A stretch of DNA of 64,000 nt from Pollenia angustigena (taxonomy: Eukaryota; Arthropoda; Insecta; Diptera; Polleniidae). The notes under the pieces were generated by a model, which was not told where the DNA came from, did no database searches, and saw only the letters and a list, made by a program, of their open reading frames with translations. The position numbers and the translations under genes are program-made. How positions within the stretch are numbered: the first letter of the stretch is position 1; every line of letters starts with the position of its first letter. The stretch is from NCBI GenBank assembly GCA_930367215.1, contig OV884056.1, positions 252,491,127-252,555,126 on the forward strand, in the 5' to 3' direction. This document shows positions 1 through 10,841 of the stretch, one piece after another.

Positions 1-500
1 TTTTTATTGGCATTCCTTTTCTCTCTAAGAAATTCCATAAAAACGATCTATTAATGCTATCGAAAGCTTTCTTAAAATCAATAAACGCCGCATACACAGA
101 TTGTCTAAATTCGTTGCATTGTTCAAAAATTATTCTTACGGTGTTTATGAGGTCAACACAAGATCTATTTCCACGAAACCCAAATTGGTTTTCGCGGCAT
201 GTTTTTAATACTGCTTCTGAAATTCGGGATAGTATAATTTTGCTCAAAATCTTACTTGGAATTGGTAGTAGAGTTATTCCTCGGTAGTTGTTACAGTCAT
301 GTGAGTTTCCTTTCTTTGGGATTTTTATTAAAACTCCTTCATTCCAAGACGATGGTAGGATTTCTTCATTCCATATTCTTTGTAGCAATGGAAGCCACAT
401 TGACGTAGCTAATTCTGGATCACACGTAAGGACTTTGGCAGTTATGTTATCGTTGCCCGGAGCTTTGCCACTCTTTAAACTTTTAATAGCATTCAGTACT
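1..500 (-). pseudogene. LINE reverse transcriptase fragment (fingers/palm), cut by window edge
   Basis: Read on the minus strand, one frame stays open from about 500 down to 1 and encodes the N-terminal half of a non-LTR retrotransposon reverse transcriptase. Visible in order are SGKAPGNDNIT (fingers), an LPSSWNEGVLIKIPKKG stretch, NNYRGITLLPIPSKILSKII, QFGFRGNRSCVDLI, and motif A FIDFKKAFDSI with its catalytic Asp. The YADD motif would lie left of the window. The wording resembles RTE-like or related LINEs, but I cannot fix the clade. The 5' end is truncated at about 500-506, where a (TTTAA)n run begins. I see no stop or frameshift in this part, so it is younger than most elements here. Confidence 0.85.
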
Positions 501-506
501 TATTAA

Positions 507-1387
507 TTTAATTTAATTTAATTTGTTAATATTCAACAAATATTTTTAACAATGAATTTGTAATATTGAATAAAATATTTGTTGACAATTAGATATAGAT
601 TTTTTTTACGAGTTTGTCATAGTAACAAATTATTTTGTTGATAATTTGCCTTACATAATTTTTTTTATTAATTTTGTATTAAAATATGTACAAAAAATAT
701 CAAATTACATCACAAATACCATGAACGGTAATTTTAGAAAAAGAGTTCGAACTGGATGTAAAAGGATGTTGTAACATCTGTATAAAACGAAATTTTGACA
801 CCAATCAGATAGAATTTGAAAACTAGAATAAACAAAAGTCCAGTTAAAATCTATTAACTATTCAAACAACAACTTTACTTAACCCAAAGATTGATTCAAT
901 TTTGCATAATCTGCGTATCGTTTGCCTTTTTAGTGATTTCAACCAAAATATTTTAGATTTTTTCTTTTTTTATTAAATTTTTTTTTGACAAAATAATTTT
1001 TTTACTGTGATGAATGTATTTATTTTTTTAATAAAACAAATTGTTAGTATGAAAATTGTTAAAGATATTAGAAAAGTTAAAAAATTTTTTTTTATTACTT
1101 AAAAACTCTTGTTATATTTTTCTGTGAATTAATAAACAATTAAAAATTGTATCAAATATAACAAATTATTTAATTAATTTGTTAGATTAAGATTAAACGG
1201 GTTTTAAATCAAATAGTTTTTGCTGTGAAGCTGTAAATGATTAAAAGTATAATGGGAAACAAAAGTTCCCTGGTTATGTGTTTGCGTGGTTTTCTTTGGT
1301 TATGTTAATATGTTGCACAGAAATAGTTTATAGAACACATAGTTTCATATACCGATATTAGCGACGTGCAGTACCCTTATAAAAAAA
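507..1387. other. AT-rich spacer
   Basis: Starts with a short TTTAA-type tandem run (about 505-525). The rest is AT-rich sequence with homopolymer tracts. I see no coding, RNA or TIR structure. Confidence 0.5.
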
Positions 1388-2075
1388 CTAGCTGGCCCGG
1401 CAAACGTTGTACTGCCACATAACTTATTTCTTTCAGATGTAACTGTGTCTGCTGGCCAAATGTTAAGAACAAATTATAGGCAATAGTTCTTTCCAGATGT
1501 AACACTATTTGCCTGCCAAATTTCAAGAAAATTAATTAATTAGTTAAGAAGATATAGGGAGGCGGAGCTTTTATCCCTCTTGCCCTATTCAATGCCTTGT
1601 CCTCTTTCCGATGTTACAGTGTATGCGTGCCAAATTTTAAGTAAACCGGTTGATTAGTTAAGAAGATAGAGGGAGGGGAAACTTTTACCCCTCTTGCTCT
1701 GTTTTACGCCCTAAATAATAAAAACTATTTGCCTGCGAAATTTCAAAAAATCGGTTGATTAGTTATGAAGATATAGGGAGTTGGAGCTTTTAGCCCTCTT
1801 GCCCTATTTCACACCCTATTCCCTATTCTCTTTCAGATGTTACATTGTCTGCATGCCAAATTTAAGAAAGTGGGAGCTTTTACCCCTATTGAAATATTTT
1901 GCGCCCTCTAGCGATATAAAATATACTCTACGACCTATTCTCATACCTAACAAATACACATACAATATTTCTTTAAAATCGGTCAGGCCGATTCGGAGGA
2001 GTTCAAAATGGAGGTCATTTTGTTGATATTTGTATGGGAATATAAATACATGTTTCGGAATGAATGCAGTGTTCA
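1388..2075 (+). repeat. Tandem ~113-bp module beginning CTAGCTGGCCCGGCAAACG
   Basis: Diverged units recur with an anchor like TGCCAAATTTCAAG near 1516, 1627, 1732 and 1852, each followed by a 'GTTAAGAAGATATAGGGAGG' type stretch and a pyrimidine-rich 'CCCTCTTGCCCTATT' segment. Spacing is 105-120 bp. The start resembles the sequence at 4888-4915 just after the Penelope ORF, so the two may be terminal repeats of one Penelope-like element. That link is inference. Confidence 0.55.
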
Positions 2076-2662
2076 CTAAAATGTTTACTATAACTCATGA
2101 ACCAATACACATTTGATACACCGTTGATACATAAAAACCTTGGTGTTGATGTCACCTTCCACGTGAACTTTACAGAAACAAAATTGGTGCACGCATTTCA
2201 GAGAAAATCAATTACTTACACAATGCAACTTATTTTTATGTATATAGACTCCGATGTGATCTTTCAAAACGCTGACACACGTTAATTTTTTTTGGTCTCC
2301 TCTACCAGAATCCATTGTCAGATCTTCTATATTTTGAAAAAAGTTCGGAATTATTGTACGCTGTTATTTATACAAAACCTCTTTCAAAAAATGTATTTCT
2401 GTATCTAAATCGCTTCGTTATTAGTACACGAGATCTCTTTTAAAAAAATATTTATAAATTTTATTTCAGTGGGTGAAGTGAAGCGCACCGGCTAAATCAA
2501 TTCCGTGAACGCAAACACTCAATTCAATAGTTCATTCTAAAGCTGGTACAGTAATTGCTCAAACGTTTTTTTTCATCAAAAAATTAAAACGTTTTTAAAA
2601 ATTAAAAAAAAAAAAAATACTTAAATAAAATAAAACAAAAATAATAATAATCATTTAATGAA
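2076..2662. other. AT-rich spacer before the Penelope fragment
   Basis: Short ORFs only, with an A-rich stretch at 2600-2645. Nothing recognisable. Confidence 0.4.
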
Positions 2663-3612
2663 CAAACACAGTTTACCGTTGAGGAAGAAAATGACAACCA
2701 ACTACCATACTTAGACTCATTTGCTATTAGAAAAGGGAACAAATTAAAAGTTAATTGGTATCAAAAACCAACATCCTCGGGACGATTGATAAATTTTTAT
2801 TCTAAGCACCCTAGAAGAATTATTATAAATACAGCATCAAATTTAACGCGACGAGTTCTTAAAATAAGTGAAATGGAATTCCATAAAATCAATATAATAA
2901 AAATAACGAATATTTTAACCATGAATGAATTCCCAATAAGGACAATAAAAAATCTTATAAAACGTGCAAAAAACAACAGGCAACAGGAGGAAAGAGAACC
3001 AAAAAGATAAAAAAGCGTATCTTATATTTTTGGACTTTCCGAAAGATGGAAAAATTCGGATATTTATGACGAGGAAAAATTTGAACTAGCATTTAGAAGG
3101 GACAAGACTGTGAATCAGATATTTAGCAAAACAAAATCAAAAATTAAAAAGGAAGACAAGTCAAATGTGGTATACAAAATTCCTTGTCGTGGTGACAGGC
3201 TCAATATATGCAATAATGTTTACGTTGGGACGACAAAAACAAAAGTTAAGACAAAAATATATTCGCATAAATCTGACCATAAAGCTATTGAGAATCCTAT
3301 TGAACAAAAAACTGTACTAGCATCCCCACTAGAGTTGTCAATTATTCGCCTTTCAACTTTGTTCGAATAATTCAAATAATTGTTTTTGTTCGTTCGATCA
3401 AACGATTAAACCGTACAAATTTTTCGATTAATCGATGAGAATATCGAATAAAAAAAAAATATTTTTACAAAAAAGTTACGTATTTTAAATCATTTATTTT
3501 CAATTATGGAACATCTTCCATTTTCTTCTTTAATTTTTCTGAAATCCGCTTTGACTTCAACTTTTTTTGATGCGTAAAACTTTTCATCATATTTCCTTAT
3601 CTGATTTGTTTT

Positions 3613-3828
3613 TTATTTAAGCTTATAGTTGCATGTACTACTTAAACACATCGTAAAACTTAAATAATCCGATATTGCTTTGGATTTTGGAAAAGCGTTT
3701 GCAGACCTACCATCTTCAGCTATTCTTCTGCATACAATTTCTTCTATAGAACAACCGCTGTCTCTCTTTATGTATTTTTTCATATAACCAAGCTCGGCAT
3801 TTTTTGATGTCGTTGGATTATCTTCCAT
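3613..3828 (-). pseudogene. hAT transposase N-terminal remnant
   Basis: A 71-residue minus-strand frame contains IVCRRIAEDGRSANAF followed by PKSKAISDYL. This matches the segment after the BED zinc finger in hAT transposases, commonly 'IAEDGLSFN' followed by a serine/lysine-rich turn. The catalytic DDE/RNase H region is absent. It sits inside the hAT element whose TIRs and TSD are exact, which supports the call. Residue-level similarity is from memory of the family and needs a profile search. Confidence 0.6.
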
Positions 3829-4183
3829 GGCATCGTTTCAATATTATTGTGACAGTTACGCAAATGGCAAATATATATACATACATATATATAATTTAAA
3901 AAAAATATAATTAAATAACAACATTTTCTCTTTAATGATATAATTTAAAAACGATTCTTTATTTTTTTAGTTTTTTGTTTATTTCTAGGTTTTTCACTTG
4001 AGAGTGAAAAATTCCCTGTCTTAAAATTTGTTAATGTTTGATTTAAAAAGAAAACAGCTGATAGAATTGCCTGTCAAATATTTGTTTAATAAGAACATTA
4101 AATACATTTTTGAAATACTATGAGTACTTAACACGATTTTTCTTACTAAACACTGACATATTTTTTAACTTTCCTACACTTGT

Positions 4184-4290
4184 GAGTCACATTTTTACGT
4201 CAAGTTGTTTGACCAACTTAATTTAACATTTCTTTGCTTCAGTTTTTAATAAATTCAATTATGGAGAGGTAAACAATAAAGCAGTTTCAC
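4184..4290 (+). mobile_element. Mariner 5' end scrap nested in the hAT
   Basis: The order GTGAGTCACA, then a spacer, 'TTTGCTTCAGTTTTTAATAA', then ATGGAGAGGTAAACAATAAAG parallels 15175-15260, where the same layout leads into MKRYTIEQRLKIVEAFY. Here the fourth codon is TAA. Only the leader and the first codons survive. Confidence 0.5.
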
Positions 4291-5361
4291 AAATAGGTTT
4301 CATAGAACCTTCTATAATAATAAAAAATATGAAGATAATTTTTCAAAAAATTTATGTTGTATTTGCAATTGACATCGTGCGTTTTGGTGGGAGCACCCTT
4401 TACAAAATCACTAAAAAGGGGTAAGAATAAATCAAATCCTAAGCTTTTATTAAATTTATTTTTTGATAAAAAAAATTGTTCGATTAAGCGATATTAACTA
4501 ATCGATTTATTCGTTATTCGAAAATCGCCATTTTAAAATTATTCGAAAAAGACTTTGGTTTTGTTTGATCGATTAATCGAATTATTCTTAATCGGTTGAC
4601 AACTCTAATCCCCACTGTACGTTAAAATATCGCAAACCACATTTTAAAGGAGTAAAAATATTACATGAAGAGAGAAATTATTTAAGCAGATTTACATTAG
4701 AGATGCTAAATATTATTGATGTTAATCCACAGCTTCGTCTCAATTGCCGTCAAGACACAGCAAATTGTGCACACATATACAGACAATTAATAAACAAAAA
4801 GAGACGAATGATAAACTAGATTTAGTTAAGAAAATCTAACAAGAAGTGGCACAAGTGTTACTGTGAAGTTTTGTGTTTATTATATACTAAATGACCCGGT
4901 CCGCGTTGCTGGCCCTAAGCAAACATTAGTGTTGTACTAACTACCACACGGTTTAAATTGAGCTTTTAATGAAATTTATTACCTTAAAAAAAATCTATGG
5001 GATACCTATCATAAAGATTTTTTTACAGAATAATTTACATATCGAGGGCTTATATTCAATACCCGCCATACACCAATTATTGGAAAATGACTTGTTGATG
5101 GTAAACTGTTCACTGATGCCAGCTTTATCTCTGACAAAAATTTCAGAAAAAAAATTAATATAAGTTCTTTTTTTCTAATATTTGTGATACCGCTATCAAC
5201 CGCACGATTTTTTTTAATGTAATACCCGCCATACGCCAAACATTGGTTGAAGTTCATAGAACGAGCGGCAAAAAATAGAAGAAGTTGTTGAATGATAATG
5301 AAACTTGGCACATAAGCATTTGTTTGAATCAAGAAAAAAAATGGAAAAAATCAAAATGAAT

Positions 5362-5605
5362 CGCCCACTTTTACGCCCACCTCCCATACAAAGTGAAAAT
5401 TAAATTTTAACCTACGGCATTGTTTTTTGGCACATAGCATTTTTAAGCACTCGTAATCATTTGTGTGATATTTAAAAAATATCCGCCCACTTTTACGCCC
5501 ACCTCCCATACAAAGTGAAAATTAAATTTTGACCTATGGCATTGTTTTTTGGCACATAGCATTTTGAAACACTCAGAATCATTTGTGTGAAATTTGATTT
5601 CTGCG
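5362..5605 (+). repeat. Two tandem 122-bp units with CGCCCACTTTTACGCCCACC
   Basis: Units start at 5362 and 5484. Both read CGCCCACTTTTACGCCCACC, then CTCCCATACAAAGTGAAAAT, and later GGCATTGTTTTTTGGCACAT, with few differences. A further CACGCCCACCTCCCATAG lies near 5690. Confidence 0.85.
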
Positions 5606-5875
5606 TTGATTTCTAATACATCAACTCAATTTTCACAAAAAATAAATATTATAATTGTAAAATGGGCTCCTGAAAATATATACCTGATCACGCCCACCTC
5701 CCATAGAAAAAACAAATAGAAAAACCATGAATACGTAATTCAAGAATAGTCTTTTAATAATTTTTTAACATCATTGTTTTTAACATCATTGAAAGAATTG
5801 AATTATTTATTTTGGTGAATATCGTTTATTAATCAAATCAATGTAATTTATTGATCTACCATTAAAAATTGCACA

Positions 5876-6019
5876 GGATATACTGAGCCAAAGCCTTTGC
5901 ATACTGCTCAGTTACCAATCCAGCCTAGTAAATGGAAATATCTTCAAGATTTGAAGCCGGTTATACCACTGGAATATCATTACTTTTATGATAGTTTAGT
6001 TCAGATGGAGTCTAAGTAA
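5876..6019 (+). pseudogene. Possible transposase C-terminal remnant
   Basis: An open 47-codon frame with no start codon, preceded by a TTGCACAG acceptor-like sequence, reads KPLHTAQLPIQPSKWKYLQD then LKPVIPLEYHYFYDSL and ends at TAA 6017-6019. The 'K-x-x-DL...PxxYHxFYxSL' ending is like the last residues of insect DNA-transposon proteins, possibly Transib-like given the shared DNA with 60 kb. Not identified with certainty. Confidence 0.35.
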
Positions 6020-6798
6020 TAAGAAGCAATGTGACAATGTCCAATTTGAATTACCTTTTTTAATTATGTTTATTTTTTTGTTATTGTTTTGTTATTGAAT
6101 GCTTTTATGTTAGAAAAACGTTACACAAATGCTTAATTTAATTAAATTACATATTAGAGCAAAAAAACATATTTTTATTACTGTGCAATTACCGCTATAC
6201 GCCATAAAAATATTTGAAGATTTCAGTTGCAATACCCGACATCAACCATATCGCTACGAATAGAGTTAAAAGTTCTACTTTTTTTATAAGGGTGACTTAG
6301 TAGTCATATTTAAAAAATATTATAGAAGAAAGATTAATTCATACCTTAAGAATTTTCGAAAGAAACAGTTTTTTCTCTCTCCTGAAAAATTGTATTTTGG
6401 CGGATGGCGGGTATTGAATATAAGCTGTCGATATGGTGTAGATATGGGATAAGGCAATTTGGAATTTATTTATTACTTCATCTTAAGGCCAGCCGATAAA
6501 CAATGTTTTTTGTTTTTTTTTTTTTGGTGTAAAAGCGTACAAATTTTTTGGCGCGCCAACTCGGGAGCAACAACGCAAAGAAAAAACATGGTTGTAATAA
6601 ACATATTCTAAGAGTAACATATTATGATAAGATTCATGATTGTAGTCACCGTATTAAGGTTATTATTGAATCATATTATGGTTATATATATTCGTAATAT
6701 TACATCATAATATTTTTCCCTTAATCATATAATTATTCTGTTAATCATAATATGTTAAGAAGGAATCATATCATTGTCATGTTAATCAAAATGATGAG

Positions 6799-6945
6799 TG
6801 CCCCGGTAGGCTAGCTAGTAGTTAGCTAGTCTATCAACCCCGGTGTTGCAGGTTCGATTCCCGCCAGAAACTGTGGTTTCTTTCCTGCAGACAAGCGTCA
6901 AGCTTCGCGGGGATTAGCATAGTTAATTAAAAGAAAAAAAAAAAT
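6799..6945 (+). mobile_element. tRNA-derived SINE, copy 1
   Basis: Starts TGCCCCGGTAGGCTAGCTAG and has a perfect RNA polymerase III B box GGTTCGATTCC at 6851-6861, an A-box-like region about 45 bp upstream, and an A-rich tail (6930-6945). The 5' GCCCCGG has no matching 3' acceptor strand, so this is not a working tRNA gene. A second copy is at 23355. Confidence 0.75.
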
Positions 6946-7651
6946 AAGCTAAGAAGTAATCATATTATCATCATGTTAATTATAATAAATTTAGAAGCAA
7001 TCATATTATGATACAGCACCTTTCATAGCTGTCATAAAAATACAAAATAAATTAAAATTTTTATGTATCGATTTTTTATTTTGTGACTTTTACAATTTTT
7101 CTTGATATAAATAAAATAGCGGAGTTTAATATTTGGCTTGCAAGTTAAGTAAATGCAAAATATCGTAATACTTTGATAAAATAAAACGAAATCTCTGCGT
7201 GTTTTGTTGTTGGATTTTACTCCGATATTTTAAAAATAAAACGAAATCTCTGTGTGTTTTGGTGTTGGATTTTACTACGATATTTTTCACTATGACATCA
7301 CTAATACTGAACTCCGCTTATATTTTAATTATTTTAATTTCTTTGAATTTATTATTTTTTATGGTAATTTATCTTGTGAGCGGTTAACATATAAAACAAA
7401 CGACATAACTGCTTCAAAATTATTTTACAAATGGCGCTAGCATAATATTATTACAGTAAAAATAGTTTGATTGCATACTAAACATAAATATGATAAATGT
7501 ATAGCAAGTTATCATGTCACGGCTATTAAATATCATGATATGGTTGTGAGTAATATAAATATGTTTTGAAAGTTATCATAATTTAGTTGTTAGAAAAATA
7601 ATTATTTTTCGGTCAACAAAACTTAATTTTATAATTGCGATAAGCATTGAT

Positions 7652-7950
7652 ATCCCTACAAGAAATGGATGACCGAAACTAAACTGACTAGTCAGCTGTG
7701 TCCGGTTCATACATCAGTACTGATATGTAAAGAGTATAAGAGTAAACAGCTCAGATATATGTTTTATCTAACACAAAATTCATAGGTTAAAGAAGGATGC
7801 AAAATCACACGTACACAAAAGTTTAGGTCATTTTTTTCTCGTTGGCCTTAAGAAAATGATAGAAACTTTGTTCTACGCGATGACCGATATCTGTATCAGC
7901 AATGTCGGTCATATGATAGGTCATATGACCGTCACTATTCTTGTAGGGAT
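7652..7950. mobile_element. ~300-bp MITE, TIR ATCCCTACAAGAA
   Basis: ATCCCTACAAGAA at 7652-7664 is inverted as TTCTTGTAGGGAT at 7938-7950. The next inward bases also match loosely (GATGACCG near both ends). I could not fix the duplication, so the superfamily is open. Confidence 0.65.
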
Positions 7951-8081
7951 GTTTACAGTAACTATAATATTGTTGATATTAAAAAAAAATAAAAATTTTT
8001 GTGTACGACAACAATATATTGTTACAATAAACATAGTGTTGTTGCCTTAACCATGCCCAACAATATTTTTTCTCTGCGTGT

Positions 8082-9030
8082 TAAGACCCTTGAAGATGGT
8101 TAGCGTTGCTTGCCGAAATATTTAAAAAATAATAAAAATATAAAAAACAAAAATATCACAAATTTTTATTTAATTTATTTACAAAAACAACTAAAAATTA
8201 TTGTTTTTTTTTAATCAAAAAAATGTTGCACAGTGGTTTATATCGAAAATTGTTTTTTTTTTACAAATTTCAAAAATATTAAACCCCGAAAATCGCATCC
8301 AAGTCCTTTGTGCAAAATTTTTATTGTATAGTAGACAAATACAAACTATTCTATTTGGACCAATACTATAAAAGTTATGCATATTTATTTGAACATAGTT
8401 CTCCTAAAACGCGATTTTTTAATATTCGATATCTCTGAGATTTGCTGAAATGTGCAGTGGAGAAAGAACATCAACACAGTAAAAAATAAAGGAAATTAAA
8501 GATTATTTTTCTCCAAGTTACTTGATTTGACTTGGATTGGCCCCATATATTCCATAAAAAGTTTTCTTTATAAATATCAACTTTTTTAAAAAGTTTCTAT
8601 ATATTGCAAGTTTTTTCTTTTAATTTTCTATTAATTGCAAATTTCTAAGTTCTAAAAATAGCAGATTTTTTAAAAATGATCTATATCCCCTAAAAAGTTA
8701 AATTTTGTAAAGTTTTCCATAAAGAGTAAACTAAGATTTTCGATAATCCTAACATGGTCATTTCGAGCGAAAAGTCGATTTTTTGTTATGTAACGCCAGC
8801 AAGCAATTAAAATTGTTGCTCAAAAAATTTTATATGTATAATTTACTTTTTTATGTTTTGGTGTAAGGCGCAACTAGCTCTACATTAGTTACAAAAAATA
8901 TAAGATTTGTACAACAGGTCTTAAGGGAATTTTTAATTTTTTCTGGCCAAAACTAATTTTAAGCCAAACAATTGGGCCAAATTAAACGATTTTTTGATTA
9001 CATATTTGAAGGTCCTCCTCCATCTTGAGT
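8082..9030. other. AT-rich spacer
   Basis: Long A/T tracts and no supported element or gene. Confidence 0.4.
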
Positions 9031-9034
9031 TCCA

Positions 9035-9170
9035 AAAATTTATTGTCACGCACTATCACGGGGAAGATGTGGGTCACGCGCTCTCACGAAAAATGTGTTT
9101 TGTTTTATTACACATGCTCGCACGTTCTTGGAAAAAAATGTGCGGTCACACACGCTCACGTGCGAAAATT
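9035..9170 (+). repeat. Short diverged tandem repeat with TCACGCxCTxTCACG units
   Basis: TCACGCACTATCACG, TCACGCGCTCTCACG, ACACATGCTCGCACG and TCACACACGCTCACG occur in order, separated by 'AAAAATGTG' type spacers. This GC-richer island stands out from AT-rich surroundings. Confidence 0.6.
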
Positions 9171-9498
9171 TCAAAACACTTCTATTTAAAACCAATTTTT
9201 ATTGCTAAATTTGGCTTTCTATGTTTAAATAATTAATTAAATTAAAAAAACAACATGAATTTAAGAAAACATGGCTCTTAATTTCGCTCTCTGAATATTG
9301 TTCGCCTTCCTGTTTGCAGTTTTCGACGACTCTTACCGCATCTATTACTGAGATTTAAAAAAAAAAAACACTCGCGACAGCTCTTTTAAATTTTGTTTAA
9401 AATGTTCAGAATACCTGCCTATAGCAATATCGCAGGGACGAATTTGTCGATTACAGAAGCGATGATGTGATAGAAACGAGTAAGATAGTAATGCACAC

Positions 9499-10102
9499 CA
9501 GAGATCAGCAATGAATCGCTTTTTCGCTACTCATACTGACACATGCAATTGTAAGTATAAGTGCGTATAAATCATTTTAACTAAACTACTCTAATTCACT
9601 CATACTCACAAGAGAAATATTTATGAGTGCGACGTCGACATTATACGCATACTCATAAATGACGTCAGCTTGTTTTATAATTTCAAGAAAATACGTACAA
9701 TACTCAAAATGATTCAAATCATTAAGCTCATCCATTTCCCGTTTTAACAAAACAGAGCAAACACACAACTTAATAAACAGCGCTGCCAGATAAATTTGCC
9801 GAAAAATCGTCCACTTCATACATGTAACTTTAGTAAACTGTAATTGCCAAATCGTCACTTTGCTATTTCGGGGACAAATCTGGCAGCCTCGCATTTTGCT
9901 TCGCCTATACACATTGAGTTGAGTAGAGTCTAAATCAAGCACTACAAATGTTGCTAAGTATGAGTACGATGAATAAAATTAAACTTTTGAGTGAATATGA
10001 GTTTGAATAACATTGGAATAAGTATGAGTGCGTATAAGTACAAGAATTAATGAGTCATGATTTAGCTCTACTCACTTTTTCACTACTCATTGCTGATCTC
10101 TG
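9499..10102. mobile_element. Nonautonomous hAT (hobo/Hermes-like), TIR CAGAGATCAGCAATGA, TSD ATGCACAC
   Basis: Perfect 16-bp TIRs (9499-9514 and 10087-10102) are flanked by identical 8-bp ATGCACAC copies (9491-9498 and 10103-10110). The CAGAGA start is shared with hobo and Hermes (established for that group), and the 8-bp duplication is the hAT hallmark. Subterminal regions hold repeated GTATGAGT / ACTCATAC motifs on both sides, a likely transposase-binding pattern. Size 604 bp; no transposase domain is seen. Confidence 0.93.
9586..9942 (-). other. 118-codon ORF inside the hAT element, function unknown
   Basis: An open minus-strand frame fills most of the nonautonomous hAT. It shows no transposase motif I know. 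It has several cysteines (RGCQICPRN, TCMKW, LCVCSVLL) and a C-terminal part rich in I, V and Y that overlaps the GTATGAGT subterminal repeats, so at least that end is probably chance coding. It may be entirely spurious or captured sequence. Confidence 0.2.
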
Positions 10103-10110
10103 ATGCACAC

Positions 10111-10841
10111 CATCTAAATTACAGCCTAGTACACTTTTTCGAATGCATTGCCGCGTTAGTGGAGTGAACGCCTACCACTTGCACCCAAAGTAAGCGGGAT
10201 AGTGAAGTGTTCATTCAATAAATATAAACTCAGTACTGTTTCACACACATTGTAAGCAGGCAGTAGACAGTCTAAACACAAACTCGATTACTTCGTGGGC
10301 AAGTAGAAGTAAAAGATGAACGAAATCCATTTTTGTAAATTCCATTCACTTCCGTCATACACTTTATAAGCTAGAATTCATTGAACACGAAGTAATACAC
10401 ACTTAATTGAAGAGATGTGATGTGGTACGCTGGGATATGATAGAAAGAAGTCATAAACAGTTGCCCACTTTTCAATATCGTTACGTTTTACTCGCTAAAA
10501 ATTAAATAACTCTGAATTTGGCACTCTTAAGTCACCTAAAAAAAAAGTTTTTTAAAGAGATTTGCAAGTATTTGCAGCTTAAGTTTTATATTTATGAAAG
10601 ATATTTGACTGCCCTATTGAAAACAACAAGTTTGATAACTATCAATATCAATAATTTTTTTTTAATGGCCAAGTGAAATTCCAAATCATCACTTCTGCCG
10701 ATATAATCGTAGAAGATTTTCCTAATATTTCAATTATAATCATAAAAAATACTCACTTTCGACAGTGGTTTTAATTTGTATTTTTCTGTAATCATAAATT
10801 ATTTGTATCAAAACTTTTATTAAAAATCACTTTTATTTTAC
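10111..10841. other. Spacer, nothing recognised
   Basis: AT-rich with weak GATAGAAA-type motifs on either side of the hAT. No supported gene. Confidence 0.4.

Larger units (their letters stand above)
3330..4607. mobile_element. hAT element, TIR TAGAGTTGTCAA, 8-bp TSD ATCCCCAC
   Basis: Perfect 12-bp terminal inverted repeats TAGAGTTGTCAA (3330-3341) and TTGACAACTCTA (4596-4607) are flanked by identical 8-bp copies of ATCCCCAC (3322-3329 and 4608-4615). An 8-bp duplication with a TAGAG-type terminus is diagnostic of the hAT superfamily. Inside each end are matching subterminal motifs of the CGATTAATCGA type. A transposase scrap (3613-3828, minus) and a mariner scrap (about 4184-4290) lie inside. 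The element is 1,278 bp, far short of an autonomous hAT. Confidence 0.92.
2663..4819 (+). mobile_element. Penelope-like retroelement, 3' half, with GIY-YIG endonuclease domain; interrupted
   Basis: The frame open from 2663 gives the end of the Penelope RT (LPYLDSFAIRKGN, WYQKPTSSGRLINFYSKHP) and then, after one in-frame TAA at 3008-3010, a linker (SYIFGLSERWKN) and the GIY-YIG domain (VVYKIPCRG then NNVYVGTTKTKVKTKIYSHK). A 1,278-bp hAT element splits the domain at 3330-4607. Past it the frame continues from 4616 (YRKPHFKGVKILHEERNYLS, then FTLEMLNIIDVNPQLRLNC) to a stop at 4817-4819. Penelope elements use such an RT plus GIY-YIG endonuclease for target-primed integration. The copy is 5' truncated and dead. 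The sequence just before the hAT has four C where the frame needs three, so it was frameshifted as well. Confidence 0.85.
5039..6434. mobile_element. TIR-bounded element, possibly related to the element at 60 kb
   Basis: Inverted repeats of about 35 bp bound the segment: left 5039-5074 holds TTATATTCAATACCCGCCAT and right 6401-6434 holds its reverse complement. The motif ATACCCGCCATACGCC recurs inside (5221-5237, with degraded forms near 6188 and 6228). It shares the CGCCCACTTTTACGCCCAC block and a 'TAATTTTTTAACATCAT' block with 60170-60470. No convincing target duplication is visible. A C-terminal protein scrap lies at 5876-6019. Confidence 0.6.
6572..8081. mobile_element. TIR element of the 'CGCAGAGAAAAAACATG' family, with insertions
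   Basis: The left end (AACGCAAAGAAAAAACATGG, 6572-6591) is inverted at the right end (ATATTTTTTCTCTGCGTG, about 8063-8080). The interior has many copies of an AATCATATTATG / GTTAATCATAATATG motif, plus the SINE at 6799-6945 and a smaller MITE at 7652-7950. Relatives are at 37155-37567 (complete) and 15691-15790 (one end). Confidence 0.5.

Noticed and set aside
5039..6434. Calling this a Transib element outright
   Set aside because: It shares internal blocks with the 60-kb Transib but its ends are not CACAGTG-like and no 5-bp duplication is visible.
6799..6870. Functional tRNA gene suggested by the perfect B box
   Set aside because: The 5' GCCCCGG has no complementary 3' strand, no clear anticodon arm is formed, and an A-rich tail and second dispersed copy fit a SINE better.
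6796..8081. CRISPR-like array from repeated AATCATATTATG motifs
   Set aside because: Irregular spacing, diverged motifs and eukaryotic transposon context; no direct-repeat/spacer regularity.
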